Positions 7,799-16,188 are shown, numbered from the stretch's first letter. The stretch is DNA of 58,451 nucleotides from an uncultured Oscillospiraceae bacterium (GCA_947628315.1 CANQZJ010000005.1:1-58451); one strand, 5' to 3'. Numbers and translations: made by a program. The notes: a model not told the origin generated them from the sequence alone.

Positions 7799-9367
7799 AT
7801 GCTCGCAAATCTGCCCGTTCTCGCCCTGACCGCCATCGAGGGCGCGAACGATCAACCGACGACCTTCCTGGACGTGGTCACCGCGATCAACAAGGCCGTC
7901 AACAACGTCGTCTGGGGCTGGCCCGCCATCATCCTGCTGACCATCGTTGGCATCCTGATGACCTGCCTGACCAAGTGCTTCCAGGTCAGCCACTTCGGCC
8001 ACTGGATCAAGCAGACCGTCGGCCGGGTCTTTGACAAGGACGTGTCCGGCCACACCAAGGACAAGTCCATCTCCCAGTTCCAGTCCCTGTGCACCGCCCT
8101 GGCGGCCACGGTGGGCACCGGCAACATCGTGGGCGTGGCGGGGGCCATCATCACCGGCGGCCCCGGCGCGGTGTTCTGGATGTGGGTTATCGCCTTCTTC
8201 GGGATGATGACCAACTATTCCGAGAACGTGCTGGGCATCTTCTACCGCCGCAAGAGCGCCAGCGGCGAATGGCACGGCGGCGCTATGTACTACCTGCGGG
8301 ACGGCCTGGGCGCCAAGAAGGGCTGCAAGACCGTCGGCGCGGTGCTGGCGGTGCTGTTCTCCATGTTCTGCTTCCTGGCCTCCTTCGGCATCGGCAACAT
8401 GACCCAGGTGAACTCCATCTCCGGCAACATGGCGGCCGTGTTCGGCGTGCCCAAATGGGTCACCGGCGTGGTGATCCTGGCCCTGGTGGCCCTGGTCATC
8501 CTGGGCGGGCTGAAGCGCATCGCCTCCGTCACCGAGAAGATCGTGCCCTTTATGGTCATCCTGTACGTGGTGGGCACCCTGGTCATCCTGCTGACCAACC
8601 TGCACCAGATCCCCGCCGTGTTCGGCGCCATCTTCAAGGGGGCCTTCGGCGTGAAAGCCGCCGCCGGCGGCATCGTTGGCTCCGGCATCAAGCTGGCCAT
8701 CGAGCAGGGGGCCAAGCGGGGCGTGTTCTCCAATGAGGCCGGTCTCGGCTCCTCCGTCATGGTTCACTCCAGCTCCAACGTGAAGGAGCCGGTGCGCCAG
8801 GGCATGTGGGGCATCTTCGAGGTGTTCGCCGATACCATCATCGTCTGCACCCTCACCGCCTTCTCCATCCTGTCCTCCGACCTGGTGGATCTGTCCACCG
8901 GCGCGGTGGTCACCGAGTGGGAGGGCGTGGCCATCGACAAGGCCAACCTGATGAGCACCATCTTCGGCGAGCAGTTCGGCTTCATCGGCTCCGCCTTTGT
9001 GGCCGTGGCCGTCATGCTCTTCGCCTTTTCCACCGTGCTGGGCTGGTCTCACTATGGCTCCACCGCCTGCGGCTATCTGTTTTCCGACAAGGCCGTGCTG
9101 GTCTACCGGATCATTTTCGTGGTGGCCATCTTCGGCGGCGCGGTGATGGGCGAGAACCTGGCCTGGGACATCGCCGACACCCTCAACGGCATGATGATGA
9201 TCCCCAACCTCATCGGCGTGCTGGTGCTGTGCCCGGTGGTCTATAAGATCACCAGGAACTACGTGGATCGCAAGATGCGCCACCAGGACATCGAGCCCAT
9301 GCTGTCCAACTTCAAGGACATCCAGGACGAGTTCGCGCCGCTGGTGAAGTCCGGGGAGTCGGAATAA
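7799..9367 (+). CDS. Sodium:alanine/glycine symporter (AGCS family)
   Basis: A 522-residue polytopic membrane protein of the alanine or glycine:cation symporter family, which imports small neutral amino acids with Na+. Family landmarks are FQSLCTALAATVGTGNIVG (the AGCS signature), GGPGAVFWMW, and SNEAGLGSSVMVHSS. The start follows an AAAGAGGGG ribosome binding site. Alanine and glycine cannot be told apart from sequence alone. It is monocistronic between a strong promoter and a bidirectional terminator. Confidence 0.92.
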   Translation: MLANLPVLALTAIEGANDQPTTFLDVVTAINKAVNNVVWGWPAIILLTIVGILMTCLTKCFQVSHFGHWIKQTVGRVFDKDVSGHTKDKSISQFQSLCTALAATVGTGNIVGVAGAIITGGPGAVFWMWVIAFFGMMTNYSENVLGIFYRRKSASGEWHGGAMYYLRDGLGAKKGCKTVGAVLAVLFSMFCFLASFGIGNMTQVNSISGNMAAVFGVPKWVTGVVILALVALVILGGLKRIASVTEKIVPFMVILYVVGTLVILLTNLHQIPAVFGAIFKGAFGVKAAAGGIVGSGIKLAIEQGAKRGVFSNEAGLGSSVMVHSSSNVKEPVRQGMWGIFEVFADTIIVCTLTAFSILSSDLVDLSTGAVVTEWEGVAIDKANLMSTIFGEQFGFIGSAFVAVAVMLFAFSTVLGWSHYGSTACGYLFSDKAVLVYRIIFVVAIFGGAVMGENLAWDIADTLNGMMMIPNLIGVLVLCPVVYKITRNYVDRKMRHQDIEPMLSNFKDIQDEFAPLVKSGESE

Positions 9368-9385
9368 GATCCATCAAAGCAAAAC

Positions 9386-9417
9386 AAAGAGCGCCTGCGG
9401 ATCGCAGGCGCTCTTTT
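9386..9417. terminator. Bidirectional terminator between AGCS and MATE genes
   Basis: A 14-bp stem (9386-9399 with 9403-9416) with a 3-nt loop and TTTT on the right. The stem itself ends in AAA/TTT, so it can serve both directions. Confidence 0.9.
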
Positions 9418-9427
9418 GCTGTCCGGA

Positions 9428-10813
9428 TCACTCCGCCGGGGGCGGGGCGGCGGGCTCCGGCTCCCGGATCAGCTGCCGGATGGAGAACACCGCGGCGATG
9501 GCCAGCACCAGCTCCGCCAGGGGCTGGGCGTAGGCCAGGCCGTACAGGGGGAACAGCCGGTTGAGGATCACCAGGGCGGGGATCTCCAGCGCCACCTTGC
9601 GGAGGAGGGCGAAGATCAGGGCCTTCCTGCCCATGCCGCAGGCCTGGAAGACGCCCACCGCCAGGAAGTCGACGCACAGGAGCGGCTGGGCCAGGCACAT
9701 TCCCCGGAGGAACCGGGCGCCGTAGGCCACCACGGCCCCGTTTTTCATAAACAGCCGGATCAGGCCGGAGGCGAAGACAAAATATCCGGCGGTGATGACC
9801 GCCATGAACGCCAGGGAGACCCCGGCGGCGAACAGGATGCTCTCCCGCATGCGGCGGCGATCCCTGGCGGCGTAGTTATATCCCACCAGCGGCATGACGC
9901 CCTGGGAGAAGCCCATGCCGATGTACATGGGGATCATGCTGAGCTTGTAGGAGATGCCCATGGCGGCCACCGCGTCGGGGCCGTAGACGGAGGTGAAGTT
10001 GTTGAGCACCGTCATGCCGGTGACGTTCAGCAGGTTCTGGATGGAGGCGGGCACGCCCACCGCGCAGATGGACAGCACCACGTCTTTTTCGGGCCTGAAC
10101 CACTTGGGGTGGATCGCCACAAAGGTGCGGCCCCGCTTCACCCACAGGAGCACGAAGAAGTAGCCGCAGGCGAAGCAGTTGGACAGGAAGGTGGCCAGGC
10201 CCGCCCCGGCGGCGCCCATCCCCAGTCCCCAGGGGAGGATGAAGATGGGATCCAGCACGATGTTCAGCAGACATCCGCTCATGGTGCCGATGCTGGCGTG
10301 GACGGAGGAGCCCTCCGCCCGCACCATCTGTGCGATGACCACGTTCAAAATGGCGGGGGCGGCGCCGCAGGCCACCGTCCAGCGGCAGTACCCCGCCGTG
10401 GCGGCCACGGTTTCACTGTCGGTGCCCAGGATGGTCAGCAGGGGGTCGCGGAAGGCCAGATAGGCCGCGGAGAACAGCAGGCCGGAGATCAGCGCGCAGT
10501 AGAAGCCGAAGGCGGCGCTTTTGCGGACGGCGTCGTAGTCCTTTTTGCCCAGAGAACGGCTCATCATGCTGGAGGAGCCGATGCCAAACAGGTTGTTCAC
10601 CGCGTTGAAGGCCAGCAGCAGCGGGGCCGCCAGCGTCACCGCGGAGTTCTGCACCGCGTCGTTGAGCATGCCCACAAAATAGGTGTCCGCCAGGTTGTAG
10701 AGCACCATCACCAGCGAGCTGAGGATGGTGGGCACCGACATGGTCAGCACCGCCCGGCGGATGGGCATCCGCTCAAACAGTTCGATTTTCTCCTCGTTGT
10801 TGTTCAATGCCAT
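9428..10813 (-). CDS. MATE family efflux transporter
   Basis: A 461-residue, 12-helix multidrug and toxin extrusion protein with two homologous halves. Signals include PTILSSLVMVLYNLADTYFVG near the N-terminus, GIGSSSMMSRSLGK, and in the second half VPASIQNLL and GFSQGVMPLVGYNYAA. It most resembles the DinF/NorM-like cluster common in Firmicutes, which exchanges Na+ or H+ for cationic compounds. The substrate cannot be read from sequence. The C-terminus is a short proline/alanine-rich tail. The start is the first ATG after an in-frame stop region, with GGGAGC about 10 nt upstream. Confidence 0.9.
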   Translation of the reverse strand: MALNNNEEKIELFERMPIRRAVLTMSVPTILSSLVMVLYNLADTYFVGMLNDAVQNSAVTLAAPLLLAFNAVNNLFGIGSSSMMSRSLGKKDYDAVRKSAAFGFYCALISGLLFSAAYLAFRDPLLTILGTDSETVAATAGYCRWTVACGAAPAILNVVIAQMVRAEGSSVHASIGTMSGCLLNIVLDPIFILPWGLGMGAAGAGLATFLSNCFACGYFFVLLWVKRGRTFVAIHPKWFRPEKDVVLSICAVGVPASIQNLLNVTGMTVLNNFTSVYGPDAVAAMGISYKLSMIPMYIGMGFSQGVMPLVGYNYAARDRRRMRESILFAAGVSLAFMAVITAGYFVFASGLIRLFMKNGAVVAYGARFLRGMCLAQPLLCVDFLAVGVFQACGMGRKALIFALLRKVALEIPALVILNRLFPLYGLAYAQPLAELVLAIAAVFSIRQLIREPEPAAPPPAE

Positions 10814-10856
10814 CGGTCACATGCTCCCGTGTGTTTTGACAGTATCGTTGTCTCCT

Positions 10857-10884
10857 ATGATATCATATCGGACGTAAAAAGCAA
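10857..10884 (-). promoter_or_regulatory. MATE gene promoter
   Basis: On the minus strand TTGCTT (10879-10884), 16 bp, TATCAT (10857-10862). Confidence 0.5.
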
Positions 10885-10920
10885 GGGATAAAACGGCCCA
10901 GCCGGGGCGCGCTCCGGCGT

Positions 10921-10958
10921 AAAAAAACGCCGGAGCAAGCGATACGAAGCTTGCTCCG
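10921..10958 (-). terminator. Terminator of the tRNA operon
   Basis: On the minus strand a 10-bp stem (10958-10949 with 10940-10931) begins 3 nt after the CCA of tRNA-Lys and is followed by a run of Ts (A run 10921-10927 on the plus strand). Nearly the same stem and loop follows tmRNA at 54253. Confidence 0.88.
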
Positions 10959-10961
10959 ACG

Positions 10962-11037
10962 TGGTGACCCAGCGGGGACTCGAACCCCGGACCTTCGCCT
11001 TAAAAGGGCGTTGCTCTACCAACTGAGCTACTGAGTC
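10962..11037 (-). tRNA. tRNA-Lys (UUU)
   Basis: Cloverleaf with a 7-bp acceptor stem (5' GACTCAG with CTGGGTC), anticodon loop CTTTTAA giving anticodon UUU, T-arm loop TTCGAGT, and an encoded CCA end. It is the last gene of a five-tRNA operon. The bounds include CCA. Confidence 0.95.
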
Positions 11038-11078
11038 ATATGCATTTATTGGGGGCCGCATAATCCGCGAAGCGGAAA

Positions 11079-11190
11079 GGGGCCCCCGCAAAGCCGCCCT
11101 CCAGGCTTTGTGGGGAAAGGAGGAGCAGCGGAGTGAACGAGCCCTGCCGCTTGCGGCGGGGCGAGCGATACGCAGCTTGCGCCGACGTGG
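11079..11190 (-). repeat. 112-bp spacer repeat, copy A (between tRNA-Gln and tRNA-Lys)
   Basis: This segment is repeated at the same length and about 95% identity at 11422-11533. Both copies end exactly with the CCA terminus of the upstream tRNA gene, and each contains internal inverted repeats (about 11084-11115 and 11145-11156). Confidence 0.9.
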
Positions 11191-11261
11191 CTGGGGTGGT
11201 TGGAGTCGAACCAACGATCAGGGAGTCAAAGTCCCTTGCCTTACCGCTTGGCTACACCCCA
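11188..11261 (-). tRNA. tRNA-Gln (UUG)
   Basis: Acceptor stem TGGGGTG with CACCCCA, discriminator G, anticodon loop CTTTGAC giving anticodon UUG, encoded CCA. Fourth gene of the tRNA operon. Confidence 0.95.
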
Positions 11262-11310
11262 ACATGGAGTGGTGAGGGCCGGAGCGGACGCCCCGGCCCT
11301 CAGCCTGATA

Positions 11311-11387
11311 TGGGGTGGGTAATGGGGCTCGAACCCACGACACCCGGAACCACAATCCGGTGCTCTCCCAGCTGAGCTATACCCACC
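11311..11387 (-). tRNA. tRNA-His (GUG)
   Basis: Acceptor GTGGGTA with TACCCAC, the extra 5' G(-1) opposite discriminator C that marks histidine tRNAs, anticodon loop TTGTGGT giving GUG, encoded CCA. Third gene of the operon; the bounds include G-1 and CCA. Confidence 0.95.
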
Positions 11388-11421
11388 ATATCAACTTGTC
11401 TGCCGACGTGTGCACCCTTAC

Positions 11422-11533
11422 GGGGCCCCCGCAAAGCCGCCCTCCAGGCTTTGTGGGGAAAGGAGGCGCAGCGGAGCGAGCGAGACCTGCCGCTTGCGGC
11501 GGGGCGAGCGATACGCAGCTTGCGCCGACGTGG
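11422..11533 (-). repeat. 112-bp spacer repeat, copy B (between tRNA-Arg and tRNA-His)
   Basis: Second copy of the tRNA spacer repeat, differing from copy A at about five positions. It begins with the CCA end of tRNA-Arg. Confidence 0.9.
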
Positions 11534-11607
11534 TACGCCTGAAGGGACTCGAACCCCCGGCCCGCTGCTTAGAAGGCAGCTGCTCTATCCACCTGAGCTA
11601 CAGGCGC
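11531..11607 (-). tRNA. tRNA-Arg (UCU)
   Basis: Acceptor GCGCCTG with CAGGCGT, discriminator A, anticodon loop CTTCTAA giving UCU, encoded CCA. Second gene of the operon. Confidence 0.95.
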
Positions 11608-11610
11608 ATA

Positions 11611-11684
11611 TGGAGCGGGTGATGGGAATCGAACCCACGCGACCAGCTTGGAAGGCTGGGATTCTACCATTGAACTACACCCGC
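11611..11684 (-). tRNA. tRNA-Gly (UCC)
   Basis: Acceptor GCGGGTG with CACCCGC, discriminator U, anticodon loop CTTCCAA giving UCC, encoded CCA. First gene of the operon; only 3 nt separate it from tRNA-Arg. Confidence 0.95.
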
Positions 11685-11713
11685 ATGGCGACTCCGCAAA
11701 TGTCAGCCTTAGA

Positions 11714-11743
11714 ATAATAGCACACGGGGGAAAGGCTTGTCAA
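11714..11743 (-). promoter_or_regulatory. tRNA operon promoter
   Basis: On the minus strand TTGACA (11738-11743), 18 bp, TATTAT (11714-11719), 30 nt before tRNA-Gly. Confidence 0.8.
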
Positions 11744-11767
11744 TCCCCAGTTTGCAAAAAAACTCGC

Positions 11768-12535
11768 TCACGGCGGGCCCAGGATATCCTCCAGGCAGTC
11801 CTCCACCTCCGGGCCGGGGAGCAGGGCGGCGCTGAGACCCGCCCGTTCCGCCGCCGCCAGCTTCTCCCGTACGGAGCGGGGGCTGTCGTACAGCACCAGA
11901 TGGGCTTGTCCCCGATCCAGGTAGGTGTAGTAGTGGGCGCAGAGGCCGCGGTCGAGGAACGTGGCCGGATCCAGGCGCGCGATCTGGCGCTCCAGCGCCT
12001 CCCGGGTGACGGGCGTGCCCCGGCCTGACGCGGGGAGGGCGAAGTCCTCCCGCACCCATTCCACCGCCAGGGCGGCGCGATCCTGCCCGTACCGCCGGGC
12101 GGCGGCCCGGAGGCGGCGCTCCAGCGATCCGGCGGTGATGGCGGAGGGGATCAGGATCCGGGCGGATCGGACGAGGGTGGCGCAGCCCTCCGGGACGTAA
12201 AGCGTCCAGCCCCGGGCGGCGCAGTTGCGGTCCAGCAGCTCCACCAGCCGGGGCAGGCAGCCGGGGAGCGTGCCCTCAAAGTCGCAGACGATCCCCTTGC
12301 AGGCCCGCCGTTTGCACTCCGTCAGGATCTGGCGGGCGCAGCTCACCGGGTCGCCCTGGCCGTCAAAGCCCCGGCAGTCCAGAAGCAGATAGCCGCCTCT
12401 CAAATCGGCGGGCAGACGGGCGCCCATGAGCCGCGCCCCGGGGCCTATCCGGTAGGCCATGTGGGCGGGGATCGCCCCCCACCGCCCGGAGCGGGTGGGA
12501 CGGCCGGCTGGCAGGGCAAAGATCAGCTCTCTCAT
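11768..12535 (-). CDS. Uncharacterised protein, possible degenerate GH18-like TIM barrel
   Basis: 255 residues, not firmly recognised. The segment KGIVCDFEG (about residues 80-88) resembles the strand that carries the DxxDxE acid of family 18 glycosidases and spore-cortex YaaH-like proteins. The C-terminal stretch (YDSPRSVREKLAAAERAGLSAAL) resembles the last barrel strand where such proteins have a 'bend the chain, then the protein acts' pattern. The full catalytic DxxDxE motif is not visible, so activity is doubtful. No signal peptide is seen. It starts after AAGGGGGAAAC and is divergent from yqeG. Confidence in it being a real gene is high; in function, low. Confidence 0.6.
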   Translation of the reverse strand: MRELIFALPAGRPTRSGRWGAIPAHMAYRIGPGARLMGARLPADLRGGYLLLDCRGFDGQGDPVSCARQILTECKRRACKGIVCDFEGTLPGCLPRLVELLDRNCAARGWTLYVPEGCATLVRSARILIPSAITAGSLERRLRAAARRYGQDRAALAVEWVREDFALPASGRGTPVTREALERQIARLDPATFLDRGLCAHYYTYLDRGQAHLVLYDSPRSVREKLAAAERAGLSAALLPGPEVEDCLEDILGPP

Positions 12536-12547
12536 ATCGTTTCCCCC

Positions 12548-12576
12548 TTGTGAGCGGTCAAAACTTGTGGTATGAT
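12548..12576 (+). promoter_or_regulatory. yqeG operon promoter
   Basis: TTGTGA (12548-12553), 17 bp, TATGAT (12571-12576). Confidence 0.7.
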
Positions 12577-12621
12577 ACTACCGATCTTATGCCGGGATCG
12601 GAGAGAATAGAAGGTGAGACC

Positions 12622-13125
12622 ATGGCGCTGTTCCGGGCGACGTTTCTGGCGGACGACATCTATCAAATCACCGGGAAGGCGCTTCAGCGCCGCGGCTTCA
12701 AGCTGCTGCTGGCCGACCTGGACAACACCCTGGCGCCCTACGGCGTGCCTCTGCCCGACGACCGGCTGCGGGCCTGGCGGGACGATCTGAACGCCCATGG
12801 GGTCACCCTGTTCATCCTGTCCAACAACCGGAAGGAGAGCCGCCCCCGGATCTTCTCCGAGGCGCTGGAGATCCCCTATATCGGCCACGCGGGCAAGCCC
12901 AAGACGCCCTCCTTTTATAAGGCCATGGAGCAGATGGGAGTCACCAGGGAGCAGACTGCCATCATCGGCGACCAGGTGTTCACCGACGTGCTGGGCGGCA
13001 ACCGGGCCGGGGTGGCCACCATTCTGGTGAAGCCCATCCGGCTGGCGGGCAATCCGGGGCGGTATCTGCGCTACGCGGTGGAGGCGCCCTTCCGCCTGCT
13101 GTCCCGAAAGGGGGAGACCCTGTGA
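12622..13125 (+). CDS. yqeG: YqeG family HAD-IIIA phosphatase
   Basis: A 167-residue HAD-fold hydrolase of the YqeG group. Motif I is DLDNTLAP, motif II the SNN triplet (ILSNNRKE), motif III a lysine in GKPKTP, and motif IV GDQVFTD. YqeG proteins are found across Firmicutes near genes for translation or nucleotide metabolism; the substrate is not established. The start at 12622 is used because an earlier in-frame start would lie upstream of the -10. It overlaps the next gene by 4 nt (GTGA), so the two form an operon. Confidence 0.9.
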   Translation: MALFRATFLADDIYQITGKALQRRGFKLLLADLDNTLAPYGVPLPDDRLRAWRDDLNAHGVTLFILSNNRKESRPRIFSEALEIPYIGHAGKPKTPSFYKAMEQMGVTREQTAIIGDQVFTDVLGGNRAGVATILVKPIRLAGNPGRYLRYAVEAPFRLLSRKGETL

Positions 13126-13976
13126 GCGCCATCTTCTGCCCCGCGGGCAACGCGGAGAATTTCCCCTACAAGTCGTCGGCGGACGCGCCGAGGTGGCTGA
13201 GGGAGATCGGCCTGGACTGCTACGAGTACCAGTGCGGCAAGGGCGTCCACGTGGGGGAGGAGGCGGCCCGGAGGATCGGGCTGGCGGCGGAGGAGAACGG
13301 CATCGTCCTGTCTCTCCACGCGCCGTACTTTATCAACCTGGCGAACCCCGACCCGGAGTCGCTGAAAAAGACCGTCGGCTACATCACCTCCGCCTGCCTT
13401 GTGGCGGGCTGGATGGGCGCGGGACGGGTGGTCGTCCACTCCGGGGCGCTGATGGGAAGGAGCCGGGGGGAGGCGCTGGACATCGCGAAAAAGTCTCTGG
13501 CGGAGGTCATCGCCGCCTGTGACGACGCCGGGTTCGGGCACATCGCCCTGTGCCCCGAGACCATGGGCAAGATCAACCAGCTGGGCGACCTGGACGAGGT
13601 GCTGGCCCTGTGCGGGCTCGACGGGCGGCTGATCCCGTGCATCGACTTCGGCCACCTGTATGCCCGCTCCCTGGGGGCGGACGACGGGGCGGAGGCTGTG
13701 GAGCGGATGTTAAATCGCATGGAGGAGGCGCTGGGCGCGGAGCGGGCGTCCCGGTTCCACAGCCACTTCTCCCACATCCAGTTCACCCCGGGCGGCGGGG
13801 AGAAATGCCACCGCACCTTCGCGGACGACGGCGGCTACGGCCCCGCCTGGGAGCCTCTGGCCGCCGCCGTGGCCCGCCGGGGGTGGAGCCCCGCCTTTAT
13901 CTGCGAGTCCGCCGGCACCCAGGCGGAGGACGCCCTGACCATGAAGCAGATCTACCGGCGATACGCCGACACATAG
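13122..13976 (+). CDS. Endonuclease IV-like / sugar-isomerase-like TIM barrel protein
   Basis: 284 residues with the AP-endonuclease-2/xylose-isomerase barrel pattern. Candidate metal ligands appear at the ends of successive strands: LSLHAPYF, VVHSGA, CPETMG, IDFGHLYAR, HSHFSHIQF and CESAGTQ. This resembles deoxyribonuclease IV (Nfo), which cuts at abasic sites, but the match is not close enough for me to exclude a sugar-phosphate isomerase/epimerase. It begins with GTG inside the stop of yqeG and is followed 16 nt later by the M24 peptidase gene. Operon: yqeG, this gene, peptidase. Confidence 0.75.
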   Translation: MSAIFCPAGNAENFPYKSSADAPRWLREIGLDCYEYQCGKGVHVGEEAARRIGLAAEENGIVLSLHAPYFINLANPDPESLKKTVGYITSACLVAGWMGAGRVVVHSGALMGRSRGEALDIAKKSLAEVIAACDDAGFGHIALCPETMGKINQLGDLDEVLALCGLDGRLIPCIDFGHLYARSLGADDGAEAVERMLNRMEEALGAERASRFHSHFSHIQFTPGGGEKCHRTFADDGGYGPAWEPLAAAVARRGWSPAFICESAGTQAEDALTMKQIYRRYADT

Positions 13977-13992
13977 AAGGAGATGGGTTTAC

Positions 13993-15057
13993 ATGGATCA
14001 TTTTGAAAAGATCGCCGCCAGGCTGCCGGAGTACGGCATCGACGCCATGCTGGTGACCTCCGCCCCCGGCGAGTTCTACGCCGCCGGCTTCCACGGGGAG
14101 GGCGTGGCCCTGGTGACCCCGGGCAAGACCTGGTACTACACCGACTCCCGGTACATCGAGGCCGCCGAGCAGCTGGTGAAGGGCGCGGAGGTGGCGCTGG
14201 GCCTCCGGGGCAGGAGCTATCCCGCCATCGTGGCGGAACTGTGCGCCGCAAACAACATCAACAAGCTGGGCTTTGAGGAGAACTACATGTCCGTGGCCGC
14301 CTACCGCCGCTGGACGGAGGCCATCAAAGCGGAGTTCGTGCCCGCGTCGGCGCTGCTCACCGGCCTGCGGGCGGTGAAGGACGAGGGGGAGATGGCCGCC
14401 ATCCGGGAGGCCCAGCGGCTCACCGACGCCGCCTTTGCCGAGATCTTGAACGACATCAAGCCCGGCGCGGCCGAGTGCGAGATCGCCGCCAAGCTGACCT
14501 ATTACATGGCCAGGCTGGGGGCCGAGCGCAACTCCTTCGACCCCATCGTGGCCTGCGGGGCCAACGGCTCCAAGCCCCACGCCATCCCCAGCCAGAAGAA
14601 GATCGAGAAGGGGCACTTCGTCACCATGGACTTCGGCTGTGTCGTCGGCGGGTACTGCTCCGACATGACCCGCACCGTGGCGGTGGGGGAGCCCACCGAC
14701 GAGATGCGGCTGGTCTACGACACCGTGCTGAAGGCCCAGCTGGACAGCATCGCCGCCGCCCGGGCCGGCGTGCCCGGGGCGGACATCCACGCCGTGGCCG
14801 CCAAGGTCATCGGCGACGCGGGCTACGGCGACTGTTTCGGCCACGGCCTGGGCCACTCGGTGGGCATCGAGATCCACGAGGAGCCCAGCTTCGCCCCCCG
14901 GTGCACCGCCCCCAACCCGGTGGGCGCGATCATCACCGTGGAGCCCGGCATCTATCTGCCCGGGAAGTTCGGCGTCCGCATCGAGGACATGGTGTGGCTC
15001 ACCGAGGACGGCTGCGTCGACCTGACCCATTCGCCGAAAGAACTGATCATCCTCTAA
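13993..15057 (+). CDS. M24 family Xaa-Pro aminopeptidase/dipeptidase
   Basis: A 354-residue cytoplasmic metallopeptidase that removes residues before proline. The creatinase-type N-terminal domain spans about residues 1-125. The catalytic pita-bread domain has the five metal ligands in order: Asp in VTMDFG, Asp in CSDMTRT, His in GHGLGH, Glu in VEPGIY, and Glu in RIEDMV. The start follows AAGGAGATGG. Its place just upstream of efp repeats a very common Firmicutes order (yqhT-efp). Whether it acts on dipeptides or longer peptides cannot be read here. Confidence 0.93.
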   Translation: MDHFEKIAARLPEYGIDAMLVTSAPGEFYAAGFHGEGVALVTPGKTWYYTDSRYIEAAEQLVKGAEVALGLRGRSYPAIVAELCAANNINKLGFEENYMSVAAYRRWTEAIKAEFVPASALLTGLRAVKDEGEMAAIREAQRLTDAAFAEILNDIKPGAAECEIAAKLTYYMARLGAERNSFDPIVACGANGSKPHAIPSQKKIEKGHFVTMDFGCVVGGYCSDMTRTVAVGEPTDEMRLVYDTVLKAQLDSIAAARAGVPGADIHAVAAKVIGDAGYGDCFGHGLGHSVGIEIHEEPSFAPRCTAPNPVGAIITVEPGIYLPGKFGVRIEDMVWLTEDGCVDLTHSPKELIIL

Positions 15058-15070
15058 AATGTAAAATGTC

Positions 15071-15099
15071 TTGCAATCGGCGGAAAAGTAGGGTATAAT
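15071..15099 (+). promoter_or_regulatory. efp promoter
   Basis: TTGCAA (15071-15076), 17 bp, TATAAT (15094-15099), just downstream of the peptidase stop. Confidence 0.88.
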
Positions 15100-15149
15100 A
15101 ACCTGACTAAACGTTGTCACTTAAACTTTTCATACGGGAGGAATTACCC

Positions 15150-15719
15150 ATGGCAATGATCACCGCAGGCGATTTCCGCAACGGCGTGACCTTCGAGATG
15201 GACGGCAAGGTCATGCAGGTTCTCGAGTTCCAGCACGTCAAGCCCGGCAAGGGCGCGGCTTTCGTGCGCACCAAGTACAAGAACGTCATCACCGGGGCCA
15301 TCCGCGAGGAGTCCTTCAACCCCACCGCCAAGTTCGAGCAGGCCTTCGTGGACCGCAAGGACATGGAGTACAGCTACAACGACGGCGACCTGTACTACTT
15401 CATGGATCCCGAGTCCTATGAGCTGGAGCCCATCTCCAAGGACATCCTGGGCGACAACTTCAAGTTCGTCAAGGAGAACATGGTCTGCAAGATCAGCTCC
15501 TACAAGGGCAATGTGTTCATGGTGGAGCCCCCGAACTTTGTGGATCTGGAGGTCACCGACACCGAGCCCGGCTTCGCCGGCAACACCGCCACCAACGTGA
15601 CCAAGCCCGCCACCCTGGAGACCGGCGCCGAGATCAAGGTGCCCCTGTTCATCGGCCCCGGCGACAAGATCCGCATCGACACCCGCACCGGCGAGTACCT
15701 GGAGCGGAGCAAGGGCTGA
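15150..15719 (+). CDS. efp: Translation elongation factor P
   Basis: A 189-residue EF-P with the three beta-barrel domains. It enters the ribosomal E/P region to relieve stalling at polyproline. The modifiable lysine is Lys34 in the KPGKGAA loop tip, the position that receives lysyl or 5-aminopentanol groups in other bacteria; no modifying enzyme gene is seen here. The C-terminal domain signature ([21 protein letters not shown]) is intact. The start at 15150 follows GGGAGGAA; the upstream in-frame ATG has no ribosome binding site. Confidence 0.97.
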   Translation: MAMITAGDFRNGVTFEMDGKVMQVLEFQHVKPGKGAAFVRTKYKNVITGAIREESFNPTAKFEQAFVDRKDMEYSYNDGDLYYFMDPESYELEPISKDILGDNFKFVKENMVCKISSYKGNVFMVEPPNFVDLEVTDTEPGFAGNTATNVTKPATLETGAEIKVPLFIGPGDKIRIDTRTGEYLERSKG

Positions 15720-15739
15720 CGCCCGGAAAGGGACAAGAC

Positions 15740-16180
15740 ATGACCATCACCGAGAAAGTGGCTTACATCCAGGGCCTGTTCGACGGCATGGGCCTGGACA
15801 AGTCCGAGGAGCCCCAGGCCAAGGTGCTGTCCGAGGTACTGGACGTGCTGAGGGAGATCGGCGACGAGATGGATATGCTGGACGCCACCCTGGACGAGCA
15901 CGGCAAGGAGTTCGACGGGGTGGAGGACGCCATCAACGACCTGACCGAGGGCCTCACCGAGCTGGAGGACGAGGTCTACGGCGTCGACGACGATGACGAC
16001 GAGGACGATCTGGAGGATGACGACGAGGACTTCTTCCAGGTGGACTGCCCCAACTGCGGGGAGGAGCTGATCATCGACGACGAGGTTCTGGAGGCCGGCT
16101 CCATCGACTGCCCCAAGTGCGGGCAGAAGTTCGCCCTGTCTTTCGATGAGGACGAAGACGAGGAAAAAGAGGACGACTGA
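15740..16180 (+). CDS. CD1247-type acidic protein with C-terminal zinc ribbon
   Basis: 146 residues in three parts: an N-terminal helical domain with coiled-coil character (about 1-80, the CD1247 N-terminal type), a run of aspartate and glutamate (about 81-98), and a zinc ribbon with two CPxCG knuckles (CPNCGEE and CPKCGQK) before a second acidic tail. The function is unknown in the family as far as I know. It follows efp by 20 nt with its own GGAAAGGG site, and is probably cotranscribed with efp. A role linked to translation or RNA polymerase is only guesswork from context. Confidence 0.8.
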   Translation: MTITEKVAYIQGLFDGMGLDKSEEPQAKVLSEVLDVLREIGDEMDMLDATLDEHGKEFDGVEDAINDLTEGLTELEDEVYGVDDDDDEDDLEDDDEDFFQVDCPNCGEELIIDDEVLEAGSIDCPKCGQKFALSFDEDEDEEKEDD

Positions 16181-16188
16181 ACGATATA

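Noticed and set aside
10962-11684. Integration (att) site at the tRNA cluster
   Set aside because: The repeats at tRNA 3' ends are spacer duplications inside the operon; no integrase gene or partial tRNA copy flanks them.
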